Positions 63,653 to 64,000 of a DNA stretch of 64,000 nt are shown in pieces; position 1 is the first letter of the stretch; each line of letters starts with the position of its first letter. The stretch spans positions 5,664,001 through 5,728,000 of the forward strand of contig NC_011894.1 in the NCBI RefSeq assembly GCF_000022085.1. The letters are read 5' to 3'. Under the pieces are notes generated by a model. It worked only from the letters and a program-made list of their open reading frames with translations. It was not told the DNA's origin and made no database searches. This DNA is from Methylobacterium nodulans ORS 2060. Lineage in GTDB: Bacteria > Pseudomonadota > Alphaproteobacteria > Rhizobiales > Beijerinckiaceae. A program made the translations under genes and the position numbers.

Positions 63653-64000
63653 TCACTCGGCCGCGTGCAGCACCCCGCTCTCGCGCGCGCTCTCGCGCGG
63701 ACGCGCGAGCTCGGCCTCGATCCACCGGTAGGTCGGGACGAGGCCCTCGCGGATCGAAGTCCGGGGCTCCCAATGCAGCACCTGCCGGATCAGGGCGTTG
63801 TCGCTGTTGCGGCCGCGCACGCCCTGCGGCTTCGAGCGGTCGTACCGCTTGGCCACCTGCTTGCCGGCGATCTCGGCCGCGATCTCGACGAGATCGTTGA
63901 TGCTGATCATCTCGTCGGTGCCGAGGTTGAGGGGCGCGCCGTAGTCGGACTGCATCAGGCGGAACAGCCCTTCCACGCAATCGTCGATATACATGAAGGA
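63653..64000 (-). CDS. NAD-dependent epimerase, GDP-mannose 3,5-epimerase-like (partial)
   Basis: The last 115 residues of an extended SDR, with the N-terminus beyond the right edge. SFMYIDDCVEGLFRLMQSDY and PLNLGTDEMISINDLVEIAA closely resemble plant and bacterial GDP-mannose 3,5-epimerase C-termini; RGRNSDNALIRQVLHWEPRT and IREGLVPTYRWIE complete the domain. Minus strand, just upstream of the GT4 gene (61-nt gap), so likely in one operon supplying GDP-sugar to the transferase. Catalytic residues are out of view. Confidence 0.8.
   Translation of the reverse strand, partial: SFMYIDDCVEGLFRLMQSDYGAPLNLGTDEMISINDLVEIAAEIAGKQVAKRYDRSKPQGVRGRNSDNALIRQVLHWEPRTSIREGLVPTYRWIEAELARPRESARESGVLHAAE

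Overview
This 64 kb window is very GC-rich and reads as an alphaproteobacterial chromosome, most likely Methylobacterium or a close relative. The evidence is the style of protein families and gene order: rpmI-rplT-pheS-pheT, tpiA/secG/pyrG, ppiD-trpE-trpG-trpD-trpC-moaC-moeA, a NepR/EcfG general-stress pair, an OpgC protein, and many short palindromic intergenic repeats. No rRNA, tRNA, CRISPR array, transposase or phage gene was seen.

Layout. 1-3871 (minus strand): rpmI, rplT, pheS and a pheT that runs off the left edge. 4203-8325 (plus): a GT4 glycosyltransferase, a glycogen-debranching-type amylo-1,6-glucosidase and a TrmO-like tRNA methyltransferase, with a possible EcfG stress promoter in front. 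8692-13211 (minus): OpgC acyltransferase, SGNH hydrolase, flippase and CelD/BioF2-type acetyltransferase, a surface-glycan set. 13648-18233 (minus): DUF350, DUF1190, glutathionylspermidine-synthase-like ligase, DNA polymerase III chi, S10 peptidase and a lipoprotein, tightly packed. 18294-22230: pyrG, secG and tpiA, with an FkbM methyltransferase on the opposite strand between secG and tpiA. 22438-30326 (plus): a SurA/PpiD-type foldase, the trpEGDC run, moaC and moeA. 30381-38435: a small Cys-rich secreted protein, nepR-ecfG, a 1249-residue double-GT4 glycosyltransferase, and a zinc-uptake locus with a Zur gene and a perfect Zur-like palindrome.

38478-64000 is an accessory-looking surface-polysaccharide region. 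It holds a FAD oxidoreductase, an acetyltransferase, a parallel beta-helix protein, a membrane acyltransferase, GT87, GtrA and O-antigen-ligase genes, a HAD-UbiA fusion, a coiled-coil membrane protein, two regulators (Crp/Fnr type and LuxR type with a degenerate receiver), a Wzz/BY-kinase-like protein, sugar-nucleotide epimerases (one fused to a Gfo/Idh/MocA oxidoreductase), a flippase and another GT4. These could together make, modify, export and length-control an exopolysaccharide. The genes are spaced by long intergenic stretches carrying several families of dispersed repeats. One such repeat, a perfect palindrome, has been split by a 97-bp MITE-like insertion with a 5-bp target duplication.

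Most gene calls are by family recognition of the translated sequence. Substrates of the glycan enzymes, regulator targets and promoter calls are inference.
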